Notes under the pieces: generated by a model
What the model was told of the DNA's origin: nothing
The model's database searches: none
The model's input: only the letters and a program-made list of their open reading frames with translations
Shown here: in pieces, positions 1 to 6,012 of the stretch
How the letters are laid out: each line of letters begins with the position of its first letter
Position numbering within the stretch: the stretch's first letter is position 1
Assembly (NCBI GenBank): GCA_023253435.1
Contig: JALRGJ010000059.1
Coordinates: forward strand, 1-6,528
DNA from: Ilumatobacteraceae bacterium
Lineage (GTDB): Bacteria > Actinomycetota > Acidimicrobiia > Acidimicrobiales > Ilumatobacteraceae
Length of the DNA: 6,528 bases
Reading direction: 5' to 3'
Translations under genes and position numbers: made by a program

Positions 1-1
1 C

Positions 2-2719
2 ACCTACGACCACCGCATCATCCAAGGTGCCGAGAGTGGAATGTTCCTGAAACGAGTTCATGAACTACTGCTTGGTGAAGGCGGTTTCTACGACGACATC
101 TTCCGCAGTCTAGATATTCCATATCAAGCAGTGCAGTGGGCATCTGATATCGCCCCAATGAACCGTGAAGAAACAATGATGCACAAGCAGATGCAAGTCA
201 GCATGCTTGTTCGCGCTCATCGTGTTCGTGGACATCTCATTGCAGATATTGATCCTTTGCGCTGGAAAGAGCCCCGCACTCCTCGCGAATTAGACCCAGC
301 AAACTATGGCCTCACTATTTGGGACCTCGAGCGAGAGTTCCTCACTGGTGGAGTAGCAGGAAGCACCAAAATGACTCTTGATGAGTTGCTCGGTGTGTTG
401 CGCGATGCGTATTGCAGAACAATTGGTGTTGAGTACATGCATATTCAAGACACCGATGAACAGCGATGGATTCAGTCAAAGCTTGAGGGTGTTACTTTCA
501 CACCAACGCTTGACGAAAAACTCAGGATTCTCGAGCGTTTGAATGCTGCTGAGGCGTTTGAAAAGTTTCTTGCAACCAAATATGTAGGAACAAAGCGTTT
601 TGGTCTTGAAGGTGCTGAATCAATGATTCCTATCGTTGATGAAATTTTGTCCGCTGCTGCAGATGCAGGGTTGCAAGGCGCAGTACTTGGCATGCCACAC
701 CGTGGACGTCTCAATGTCTTGGCCAATGTGATGGGTAAGAGTTACGACCAAATCTTCAAAGAGTTTGAAGGCCACCTCAACCCAGACTCAGTGCAAGGTA
801 GCGGCGATGTGAAGTACCACCTGGGAGCTCACGGCCACTACTCAGCAGCATCCGGAAAATCAATTGAGATTGAACTCGCCGCAAACCCCAGTCACCTTGA
901 AACTGTGAACGGAATTGTATTGGGAATGGTGCGAGCAAAGCAGGACAAAATTGAACCAGCCCTGTCGTTCAGTGTTCTTCCACTGTTGATGCACGGTGAC
1001 GCAGCATTTGCGGGACAGGGCATTGTTGCTGAAGGTTTAGCGATGAGCGATATCAACGGATATCGAGTGGGCGGAACAATTCACTTGGTGGTGAACAACC
1101 AAATCGGATTTACAACGGCTCCACAATTTGCCCGTTCTTCTTTGTACGCAACCGATGTTGCTAAAACAGTCCAAGCCCCAATCTTCCATGTCAATGGAGA
1201 TGATCCAGAAGCATGTGCGAGAGTTGCGCGTCTTGCATTTGAATATCGTCAAAGGTTCCACAAAGACGTGGTCATTGACATGGTGTGTTACCGCCTTCAT
1301 GGGCACAACGAAGGAGATGATCCCAGTTACACCCAACCACTTATGTACAAGGCCATCGCTGAAAAGCGAAGTGTCAGAAAGTTGTATGTGGAGGAGTTGG
1401 TCAAGCGCGGAGACATCAGCCTTGAAGTTGCAGAACAAGCGTTGCAGGATTACCAGAGCAAGCTTCAGGTGTCACTCGATGAAACAAGGTCTCATGCGCC
1501 AGAAAAGGTGAAGGTGTCCAAACCACCCGCACCACTGGGAGTATTGCCCCATGTTGAAACCGGAATTGATAAGGCAACTGTTGAGCGCATCTTCTCTCAA
1601 TTGACGAACTATCCAGAAGGTTTCCATCCGCATCCCAAACTTGCTCGACAATTTGAGACCCGAGAAAAGGCGTATCAGGCTGATGGTGATTTTGAGTGGG
1701 CAGTAGGCGAGGCTCTCGCTATTGGTTCATTGGTGCTTGAAGGTTTTGATGTTCGGTTGATGGGCGAAGATTCACGCCGAGGAACATTTAGCCATCGTCA
1801 CGCAGCACTTGTTGATTACGAGAATGAGACCGACTTCATTCCGTTGCAAACACTTCCTGGGGCAACAGGAAAATTCTGGGTTTATGACTCATTGTTGTCT
1901 GAGTATGCGGCACTTGGATTTGAGTATGGCTATGCGCATTCAAATCGCGATGCGCTCGTGATGTGGGAAGGCCAGTTCGGAGACTTTGTTAATGGCGCTC
2001 AGATTGTGATCGACCAATACATAGTTGCCGCTGAAGACAAGTGGAAGCAGCACAACGGTCTCGTGATGCTGCTTCCTCATGGATTTGAAGGCCAAGGTCC
2101 GGAGCACTCAAGTGCTCGTATTGAGCGCTTCTTGCAGATGTGCGCAGAAGACAACATTCAAGTGGTGAATGCAACAACCTCGGCACAGTATTTCCATGTC
2201 TTGCGTCGTCAGTTGCACAGAGATATCAGAAAGCCACTTGTCATCTTTACGCCAAAGCAGCCTTTGCGCATGAAAGAGAGTCGCTCACACATCAATGAGT
2301 TCACTTCTGGATCATTCCAAGAAGTTCTTGATGATCACACAGTGACTGACAAATCAAGTGTCAAGCGAATTGTGCTCTGCAGCGGCAAAGTTGCATGGGA
2401 TGCAATGACTGAACGCACAAAACGAAATGCACCGGTTGCGGTGGTGCGAGTAGAACAGCTCTATCCATTCCCAATCGATCAAATCAACGCTTTTATTGCG
2501 TCTTATCCAAACGCAAAAGAAATTGTTTGGTTACAAGAAGAACCTGAGAACATGGGCCCATGGCATTTTGTGGAGCATCTCATCTGGCGTGTGAAAGAGC
2601 GTGGTTACGATCTTCGCCATGTGGCACGAGTGCCTTCAGGAAGCCCTGCAACAGGTTCTAAGGCAATTCATGATCAAGAGTTAGTTGATCTTATGGATGA
2701 AACCTTTTCAGGGTTTTAA
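2..2719 (+). CDS. kgd: Multifunctional 2-oxoglutarate decarboxylase/dehydrogenase E1 with E2-type domain (KGD/OdhA), 5'-truncated
   Basis: This thiamine-diphosphate enzyme decarboxylates 2-oxoglutarate in the TCA cycle and passes the succinyl group on within the 2-oxoglutarate dehydrogenase complex. The frame is open from base 2, so the ATG at 41 is internal and the true start lies upstream. The first residues, TYDHRIIQGAESG (bases 2-40), are the end of an E2 acyltransferase domain with its catalytic His at 11-13. The E1 part follows: GMPHRGR (689-709), the ThDP/Mg site beginning GDAAFAGQG at 995 and continuing to NNQIGF near 1094, HGHNEGDD (1298-1321), the GEDSRRGTFSHRHA block near 1763-1804, and a C-terminal QEEPENMGPWHF. 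About 905 residues are present. Full KGD proteins are roughly 1,200 residues, so several hundred are missing. In actinobacteria the E1 activity is commonly inhibited by the FHA protein GarA/OdhI; that is family knowledge and cannot be seen here. A stand-alone SucA is unlikely because of the fused E2 motif. The stop is TAA. Confidence 0.96.
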   Translation, partial: TYDHRIIQGAESGMFLKRVHELLLGEGGFYDDIFRSLDIPYQAVQWASDIAPMNREETMMHKQMQVSMLVRAHRVRGHLIADIDPLRWKEPRTPRELDPANYGLTIWDLEREFLTGGVAGSTKMTLDELLGVLRDAYCRTIGVEYMHIQDTDEQRWIQSKLEGVTFTPTLDEKLRILERLNAAEAFEKFLATKYVGTKRFGLEGAESMIPIVDEILSAAADAGLQGAVLGMPHRGRLNVLANVMGKSYDQIFKEFEGHLNPDSVQGSGDVKYHLGAHGHYSAASGKSIEIELAANPSHLETVNGIVLGMVRAKQDKIEPALSFSVLPLLMHGDAAFAGQGIVAEGLAMSDINGYRVGGTIHLVVNNQIGFTTAPQFARSSLYATDVAKTVQAPIFHVNGDDPEACARVARLAFEYRQRFHKDVVIDMVCYRLHGHNEGDDPSYTQPLMYKAIAEKRSVRKLYVEELVKRGDISLEVAEQALQDYQSKLQVSLDETRSHAPEKVKVSKPPAPLGVLPHVETGIDKATVERIFSQLTNYPEGFHPHPKLARQFETREKAYQADGDFEWAVGEALAIGSLVLEGFDVRLMGEDSRRGTFSHRHAALVDYENETDFIPLQTLPGATGKFWVYDSLLSEYAALGFEYGYAHSNRDALVMWEGQFGDFVNGAQIVIDQYIVAAEDKWKQHNGLVMLLPHGFEGQGPEHSSARIERFLQMCAEDNIQVVNATTSAQYFHVLRRQLHRDIRKPLVIFTPKQPLRMKESRSHINEFTSGSFQEVLDDHTVTDKSSVKRIVLCSGKVAWDAMTERTKRNAPVAVVRVEQLYPFPIDQINAFIASYPNAKEIVWLQEEPENMGPWHFVEHLIWRVKERGYDLRHVARVPSGSPATGSKAIHDQELVDLMDETFSGF

Positions 2720-2720
2720 T

Positions 2721-3365
2721 TCATTCAGAAAATTTCACACCAATTAACTCTGTTAATTCTTGTAATGCAATGTGAGGATCGCCCACTTTGATGGTACGCA
2801 TCCCCATAGCGGCAGCAGGCTTGAGATTGATGCCTAAGTCATCAAGAAAGACACACTCATGAGGGGATACCTCTAGGAGTTCACACGCAATTTCATAAAA
2901 GCGTGGTTCAGGTTTTCTGCACCCCACTTTGCTGCTTTCCACAACGTGGTGGAACCGGGACATGATGTTGCGCACCTCGGCTTGTCTTGGTGTTGGATCG
3001 GGTGTTTCACTCACCACATTGTTTGTTAAACATGCGGTGAGAAATCCGGCATCAAGAACTGCGTCTAATGCATCCACCATGTGTTGGCGAACATCGCCCG
3101 AAAGCAAAGCCAGAACATCGGCGCCTGGTATGTGATGCCCCAGTCTTTGTGCCTCCTCGGCGAAGAGTGCATCGAATTGAGCCGGAGTGATGTCGTTTCT
3201 CTCAAGTAACGCCCATGCATTTGAATCTGGATTCTGCGCGTTAATTGTCCGGATGATGTCTGAGGGGAGTTGCCTCTCTGACTCGTACCTATTGAAGGCT
3301 TCAAAAGGGCTGGAGAGTATGACTCCACCAAAATCCCATAAAACGGCACGAATATCACTAGTCAT
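2721..3365 (-). CDS. HAD-superfamily hydrolase, subfamily IA (phosphatase-like)
   Basis: A 214-residue cytoplasmic protein of the haloacid dehalogenase superfamily; most members are small-molecule phosphatases, and the substrate cannot be told from sequence. Motif I is WDFGGVI with nucleophile Asp11. Motif II is the Thr of LTNN (Thr114). Motif III is the lysine region SKVGCRKPEP (146-154, probably Lys151), and motif IV is FLDDLGIN (Asp175/Asp176). A helical cap lies between about residues 18 and 100. In motif I the usual second Asp is Gly (D-F-G-G), as in many relatives of the sEH/ACAD10 N-terminal domain, so efficient phosphatase turnover should not be assumed. The ATG at 3365 is preferred over an in-frame TTG at 3371, because a -10-like TATTCT ends 6 nt before the ATG and the TTG would lie in the untranscribed spacer. 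The gene converges on kgd with a 1-bp gap and diverges from the NYN-S1 gene. Length is normal for the family. Confidence 0.88.
   Translation of the reverse strand: MTSDIRAVLWDFGGVILSSPFEAFNRYESERQLPSDIIRTINAQNPDSNAWALLERNDITPAQFDALFAEEAQRLGHHIPGADVLALLSGDVRQHMVDALDAVLDAGFLTACLTNNVVSETPDPTPRQAEVRNIMSRFHHVVESSKVGCRKPEPRFYEIACELLEVSPHECVFLDDLGINLKPAAAMGMRTIKVGDPHIALQELTELIGVKFSE
2742..2758. repeat. Inverted repeat just after the kgd stop, weak bidirectional terminator candidate
   Basis: AATTAAC-TCT-GTTAATT is a perfect 7-bp stem with a 3-nt loop, 23 bp past the kgd stop and inside the last codons of the HAD gene. The stem is AT-rich and no T-tract follows it directly on either strand, so it would be a poor intrinsic terminator. 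It is listed as the only stem-loop seen at this convergent junction. Confidence 0.35.
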
Positions 3366-3371
3366 GGGCAA

Positions 3372-3398
3372 AGAATAGGGGGAATGGTCATGTGTCCA
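3372..3398 (-). promoter_or_regulatory. Predicted promoter of the HAD hydrolase gene (leaderless)
   Basis: Read on the minus strand, TATTCT (3377 to 3372) matches the actinobacterial TANNNT -10 element and is followed by exactly 6 nt and the ATG at 3365. TGGACA (3398 to 3393) is a near match to the TTGACA -35 box, with a slightly short 15-nt spacer. No Shine-Dalgarno sequence precedes the ATG, so transcription probably starts at or next to the start codon. Confidence 0.45.
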
Positions 3399-3400
3399 CA
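3391..3400. promoter_or_regulatory. Small palindrome in divergent promoter region, possible operator
   Basis: TGTG-TC-CACA is a perfect inverted repeat with 4-bp arms. It sits between the two divergent start sites and overlaps the predicted -35 box of the HAD gene. The arms are short, so chance is quite possible. Confidence 0.2.
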
Positions 3401-3412
3401 GGGTCAGGGTGG

Positions 3413-3418
3413 GACAAT
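3413..3418 (+). promoter_or_regulatory. Possible -10 element of the NYN-S1 gene (leaderless)
   Basis: GACAAT lies 6 nt upstream of the GTG at 3425. It keeps the A at position 2 and the final T of a -10 box but lacks the first T, so the match is weak. The AGGGGG between it and the GTG abuts the start codon, too close to work as a normal ribosome binding site. No clear -35 box is seen about 17 nt upstream. Confidence 0.3.
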
Positions 3419-3424
3419 AGGGGG

Positions 3425-4486
3425 GTGACTAAGCACATCATCGTCGACGGCTCAAACATTGCCACCGAGGGTCGCTCTGAACCCAGCCTGACTCAACTGC
3501 ATGAGGCTGTGATGGCGTTGATCGATGAATTCAAGGGCGCAAAGATTTCCGTGGTTGTGGATGCCACTTTTGGTCACCGCATTCCAAAAAAAGAGCGAGC
3601 TGAGTTTGAAAAGGCAATTGCCAACAACGAGTTGGTTGCTCCACCAGCTGGTGCCGTGGGCAAAGGGGATGCCTTCATTCTGGCAATTGCCGACAAGGTG
3701 GGAGCGTCCATTCTCTCCAACGACAGTTTTCAAGAATTTCACGGCAAATATAAATGGTTGTTCAATAGCGGCCGCTTAATTGGTGGCAAATGTGTGCCAC
3801 ATGTTGGTTGGGTATTTGTTGAACGTCTTCCCGTTCGTGGTCCTACAAGTAGGCGCGCAGTGAAGTCTGGAACTGTGGTGTCAAAAGAGCCAGCCGTGGC
3901 CAGTGCTGCTGCAAGTAAACCAATGCCGATACCTAAATCACCACCTCCGGGACGTGCGTCCATGGCGAATGAAGTGATGCCGTATTTGCAGTTTGTTGAA
4001 AAGAATCCAGTTGGTACAAAAGTAAAGGCGGTCATTGATTCGTATTCAGCCAATGGTGTCACTGTAAAAATTGGTGGCATTTCCGGATATGTGTCATTGC
4101 GTCATATGGCCTCACCAATGCCACGTAGTGCTCGCGACCTATTCAAAATTGGTGACACCGCTACTTTCATGGTGGTGGGTTACACGCCTGCTAGAAGAAG
4201 CGTTGATCTGGGAGTTCCAGAAGTGGTCGCAGATCTTGTAAAAGACGGTGCACCTCTTGCCACAAAGAAGAAGTCCGCCAAGAAAATTGCTAAGAAGAAG
4301 TCTGAAACAAAGGTTGCTTCAAAGAAGACAGTGATGAAAAAAGTGGCTACTAAGGCGGCTTCAACTAAATCTGTGGTGAAGAAATCAGCGGTAAAGGCAG
4401 TAGTTAAGAAAACAGCAGCAAAGGCTGTTTCAAAGAGCACTATCAAGAAAAAATCGGCGAAAAAGTCAGCAACAAAGAAGAGATAA
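3425..4486 (+). CDS. NYN-domain (Zc3h12a-like) ribonuclease with S1-like domain and histone H1-like lysine-rich tail
   Basis: A 353-residue protein with three parts. Residues 1-140 resemble the Zc3h12a-type NYN/PIN RNase fold: HIIVDGSN (Asp8, Asn11), VVVDA (Asp46), GKGDAF (Asp82) and ILSNDSFQEF (Asp100), the set of acidic residues expected to bind metal, followed by GRLIGGKCVPHVGWVF. A Pro/Ala-rich linker (about 141-185) follows. Residues 196-265 look like an S1/OB RNA-binding domain (KAVIDSYSANGVTVKIGG, GYVSLRHM, then FKIGDTATFMVVGY). Residues 280-353 are 29 Lys out of 74, the rest almost only Ala, Ser, Thr, Val and Ile, like bacterial H1-like tails. By inference it is an endoribonuclease tethered to RNA or the nucleoid; the RNA target is unknown. 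The GTG at 3425 is chosen over the in-frame GTG at 3392 because the fold begins at once after it and a -10-like hexamer lies 6 nt upstream. No signal peptide or membrane segment is seen. Confidence 0.85.
   Translation: MTKHIIVDGSNIATEGRSEPSLTQLHEAVMALIDEFKGAKISVVVDATFGHRIPKKERAEFEKAIANNELVAPPAGAVGKGDAFILAIADKVGASILSNDSFQEFHGKYKWLFNSGRLIGGKCVPHVGWVFVERLPVRGPTSRRAVKSGTVVSKEPAVASAAASKPMPIPKSPPPGRASMANEVMPYLQFVEKNPVGTKVKAVIDSYSANGVTVKIGGISGYVSLRHMASPMPRSARDLFKIGDTATFMVVGYTPARRSVDLGVPEVVADLVKDGAPLATKKKSAKKIAKKKSETKVASKKTVMKKVATKAASTKSVVKKSAVKAVVKKTAAKAVSKSTIKKKSAKKSATKKR
4262..4483 (+). repeat. Low-complexity purine-rich tract coding for a lysine-rich tail
   Basis: This 222-bp in-frame tract encodes residues 280-353 of the NYN-S1 protein. 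It is built of irregular short units around AAG AAG/AAA with Ala, Ser, Thr or Val codons (KKSAKK, VKKSAVKAVVKKTAAKAVSK, KKKSAKKSATKKR). The coding strand is strongly A/G-rich. Lysine is written with both AAA and AAG, so the units are not recent exact copies. Confidence 0.8.
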
Positions 4487-4531
4487 CGGGCGCCTAGCCG
4501 CTTGGGTTTATCACGAGGCGATGCGGGCAAC

Positions 4532-4537
4532 TACCGT
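4532..4537 (+). promoter_or_regulatory. Possible -10 element of xthA (leaderless)
   Basis: TACCGT fits TANNNT and is followed by 6 nt (CAAGAT) and the GTG start at 4544. No purine-rich ribosome binding site lies upstream. The -35 region has only TTATCA (4507-4512) with a long 19-nt spacer. If real, xthA and the thioesterase form their own transcription unit separate from the NYN-S1 gene. Confidence 0.35.
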
Positions 4538-4543
4538 CAAGAT

Positions 4544-5320
4544 GTGCTCATCGCTACGTGGAATGTCAACTCAATGAAGGCTCGATTGCCACGAGTTTCT
4601 GAATGGCTTTCTGAAACCCAGCCCGATGTTTTGTTAATTCAAGAGACAAAACTCAAGCAGGATCTTTTTCCTCATGATGCGATGGCTGAATTGGGATACG
4701 AGTCTGCTCATTTCGGACAAGGCCAATGGAATGGGGTTGCCATTTTGTCTCGTGTGGGATTAAGCGATGTTCAATTGAATTTTGCGCCTGGGATTGAACA
4801 AGATGGCGAAGCCAGAATCATTTCTGCAACCTGTGCTGGTATTCGAGTGATGTCGTGCTACGTACCAAACGGCAGGGAACTAGATCATGATCACTATGTG
4901 TACAAACTGTCGTGGTTGAATCGATTGCGACAACATCTGGATGCTACGTGTAGCGCTAGCGACGATGTGATTGTTGGGGGAGACTTCAATATTGCTCCGG
5001 AAGACAGAGATGTCTGGGATGTTAAAGCCTTTGAAAATGCAACTCACGTGAGTAAGCCGGAGCGAGATGCACTGAAACAAGTGTGTGAGTTTGGCCTAGA
5101 AGATACTTTCAGAAAATTTCATGACGAGGACTCATTGTTCTCGTGGTGGGATTATCGGGGCGGTTCGTTTCATAAAGGCCACGGCATGAGGATCGATCTT
5201 TTGTTAGCTACTTCGTCTGTTGTGGAGCGCTCAACTTGGACAGCAATTGATAGAAACGCGCGAAAAGGTGAACAGCCAAGCGACCACGCGCCAGTACTTT
5301 TACGAGTGAGTGATGTATGA
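4544..5320 (+). CDS. xthA: Exodeoxyribonuclease III (AP endonuclease, EEP family)
   Basis: A DNA repair nuclease of 258 residues that cuts at abasic sites and degrades 3' ends of duplex DNA in base excision repair. The whole endonuclease/exonuclease/phosphatase fold is present with its active-site residues: ATWNVNS (Asn7), QETK (Glu34), CYVPNG (Tyr106), GGDFNIAP (Asp147, Asn149), MRIDLLLA (Asp218) and PSDHAPVL (Asp247, His248). The length is typical for bacterial XthA. The frame is open back to a TTG at 4502, but members of the family start right at the first beta strand, so the GTG at 4544 (MLIATWNVNS) is chosen. A -10-like TACCGT ends 6 nt before it, and there is no Shine-Dalgarno sequence, which suggests a leaderless message. 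It lies 57 bp after the NYN-S1 gene and overlaps the following thioesterase by ATGA. No key residue is missing. Confidence 0.95.
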   Translation: MLIATWNVNSMKARLPRVSEWLSETQPDVLLIQETKLKQDLFPHDAMAELGYESAHFGQGQWNGVAILSRVGLSDVQLNFAPGIEQDGEARIISATCAGIRVMSCYVPNGRELDHDHYVYKLSWLNRLRQHLDATCSASDDVIVGGDFNIAPEDRDVWDVKAFENATHVSKPERDALKQVCEFGLEDTFRKFHDEDSLFSWWDYRGGSFHKGHGMRIDLLLATSSVVERSTWTAIDRNARKGEQPSDHAPVLLRVSDV

Positions 5321-6012
5321 CAATCGATAGTGGCGAGGGATCCGTGTCGTTTCCTGCTTTTCATGATCGAGGTGCAGAGTTGTCAGATGCGGACAAGGTG
5401 CGTATTCGAATGGCTGCTACGTTGCGGACAATCATTCACGAATCTTTTATGTCTACTGCTACAACGGAAGATATTGAACAAGCGATATCTGATGTGGAAG
5501 TGGCTCTGCAACGGCTGCAAGGGAAGTCTGGAGTGCCAGGGACTGCAGCGGCTGAGTCTCATTTCTCCGATAGAAGTCCTTTTTATGGGCAGATGAATCC
5601 CATATCTATGCCCATGGAAATGTCTATAGATCACGAGGTGGGTGAGTTTGGTGCTGTTGTTGGCACCGGTGTCTTTACTGAGCAGTTCGAAGGACCTCCG
5701 GGTCATGTGCATGGTGGTTTTATCGCCGGAGCTTTTGATGAAGTGTTGGGTATGTCTCAATCGTTAACGGGGCGTCCTGGGATGACCGGAAAATTGTCCA
5801 TCACATATAGATCACCAACGCCACTTCATACGCAGATTGTCTTCAAGGGATGGGTAGAAAAAGTTGATGGTCGCAAGATCTTTACAAAAGGCACTGCCCA
5901 TAACGGAGATGTTTTGTGTGCCGAAGCTGAGGCTTTGTTTTTGTCAATGCCGCCTGAACTAATGGATCGTTTGCGCAAAGGTAGGGACCTAAGCGCTAAG
6001 CCTGCTGACTGA
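5317..6012 (+). CDS. Hot-dog fold acyl-CoA thioesterase (PaaI/4HBT-like) with N-terminal extension
   Basis: A 231-residue protein whose C-terminal part (about 85-212) is a hot-dog thioesterase domain; such enzymes hydrolyse acyl-CoA thioesters, and the substrate here is unknown. The signature is GPPGHVHGGFIAGAFDEVLG, with HGG at 132-134 and acidic Asp141/Glu142 on the central helix. The beta strands ITYRSPTPL and IVFKGWVEKVDGRKIF follow, then CAEAEALFLSM. SPFYGQMNPISMP at 87-99 looks like the entry segment of actinobacterial members. Residues 1-80 are not part of the fold: charged and helical in appearance (SDADKVRIRMAATLR, TEDIEQAISDVEVALQRLQ), with no function recognised. The ATG at 5317 shares bases with the xthA stop (ATGA), which points to translational coupling and one transcript. 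The stop is TGA, and the last 17 bp overlap the convergent helicase gene. No partner pathway gene is visible, so the role stays general (CoA recycling or lipid metabolism). Confidence 0.83.
   Translation: MTIDSGEGSVSFPAFHDRGAELSDADKVRIRMAATLRTIIHESFMSTATTEDIEQAISDVEVALQRLQGKSGVPGTAAAESHFSDRSPFYGQMNPISMPMEMSIDHEVGEFGAVVGTGVFTEQFEGPPGHVHGGFIAGAFDEVLGMSQSLTGRPGMTGKLSITYRSPTPLHTQIVFKGWVEKVDGRKIFTKGTAHNGDVLCAEAEALFLSMPPELMDRLRKGRDLSAKPAD

Larger units (their letters stand above)
3374..3424 (+). repeat. Pair of direct repeats AATAGGGGG in the divergent intergenic region
   Basis: The 9-mer AATAGGGGG occurs at 3374-3382 and again at 3416-3424, with start points 42 bp apart, about four helical turns. 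The first copy overlaps the HAD -10 on the opposite strand; the second overlaps the end of the proposed NYN-S1 -10 and runs up to its GTG. It may be a paired regulator site or a coincidence in a G-rich stretch. Confidence 0.4.

Noticed and set aside
41..43. ATG at 41 as the start of the oxoglutarate dehydrogenase gene
   Set aside because: The frame is open to the window edge and the 13 preceding codons encode the conserved E2 end TYDHRIIQGAESG.
1037..1438. 133-codon minus-strand open frame inside kgd
   Set aside because: It is antisense to highly conserved E1 sequence, with no recognisable motif and no promoter or ribosome binding site.
3392..3424. Upstream GTG start adding 11 residues to the NYN-S1 protein
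   Set aside because: The added residues (MSTGSGWDNRG) match nothing in the fold, and the region carries the likely promoter; the GTG at 3425 sits right before the first beta strand.
4180..4530. 116-codon minus-strand frame rich in Phe, Ala and Val, resembling membrane segments
   Set aside because: It is the antisense reading of the lysine-rich tail (AAG/AAA read as CTT/TTT), so the hydrophobic look is an artefact.
4502..4543. Upstream TTG start adding 14 residues to XthA
   Set aside because: XthA proteins start at the (M)xIATWNVNS strand; the GTG at 4544 gives the normal length and has a -10-like hexamer at the right distance.
4487..4543. Possible terminator between the NYN-S1 gene and xthA
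   Set aside because: The best pairing is CGCCT (4491-4495) with AGGCG (4516-4520), a 5-bp stem with a 20-nt loop and no T-run; not convincing.
5383..5760. 125-codon minus-strand open frame inside the thioesterase gene
   Set aside because: The composition is a His/Arg/Ser-rich antisense shadow with no domain; the plus-strand gene has clear thioesterase motifs.
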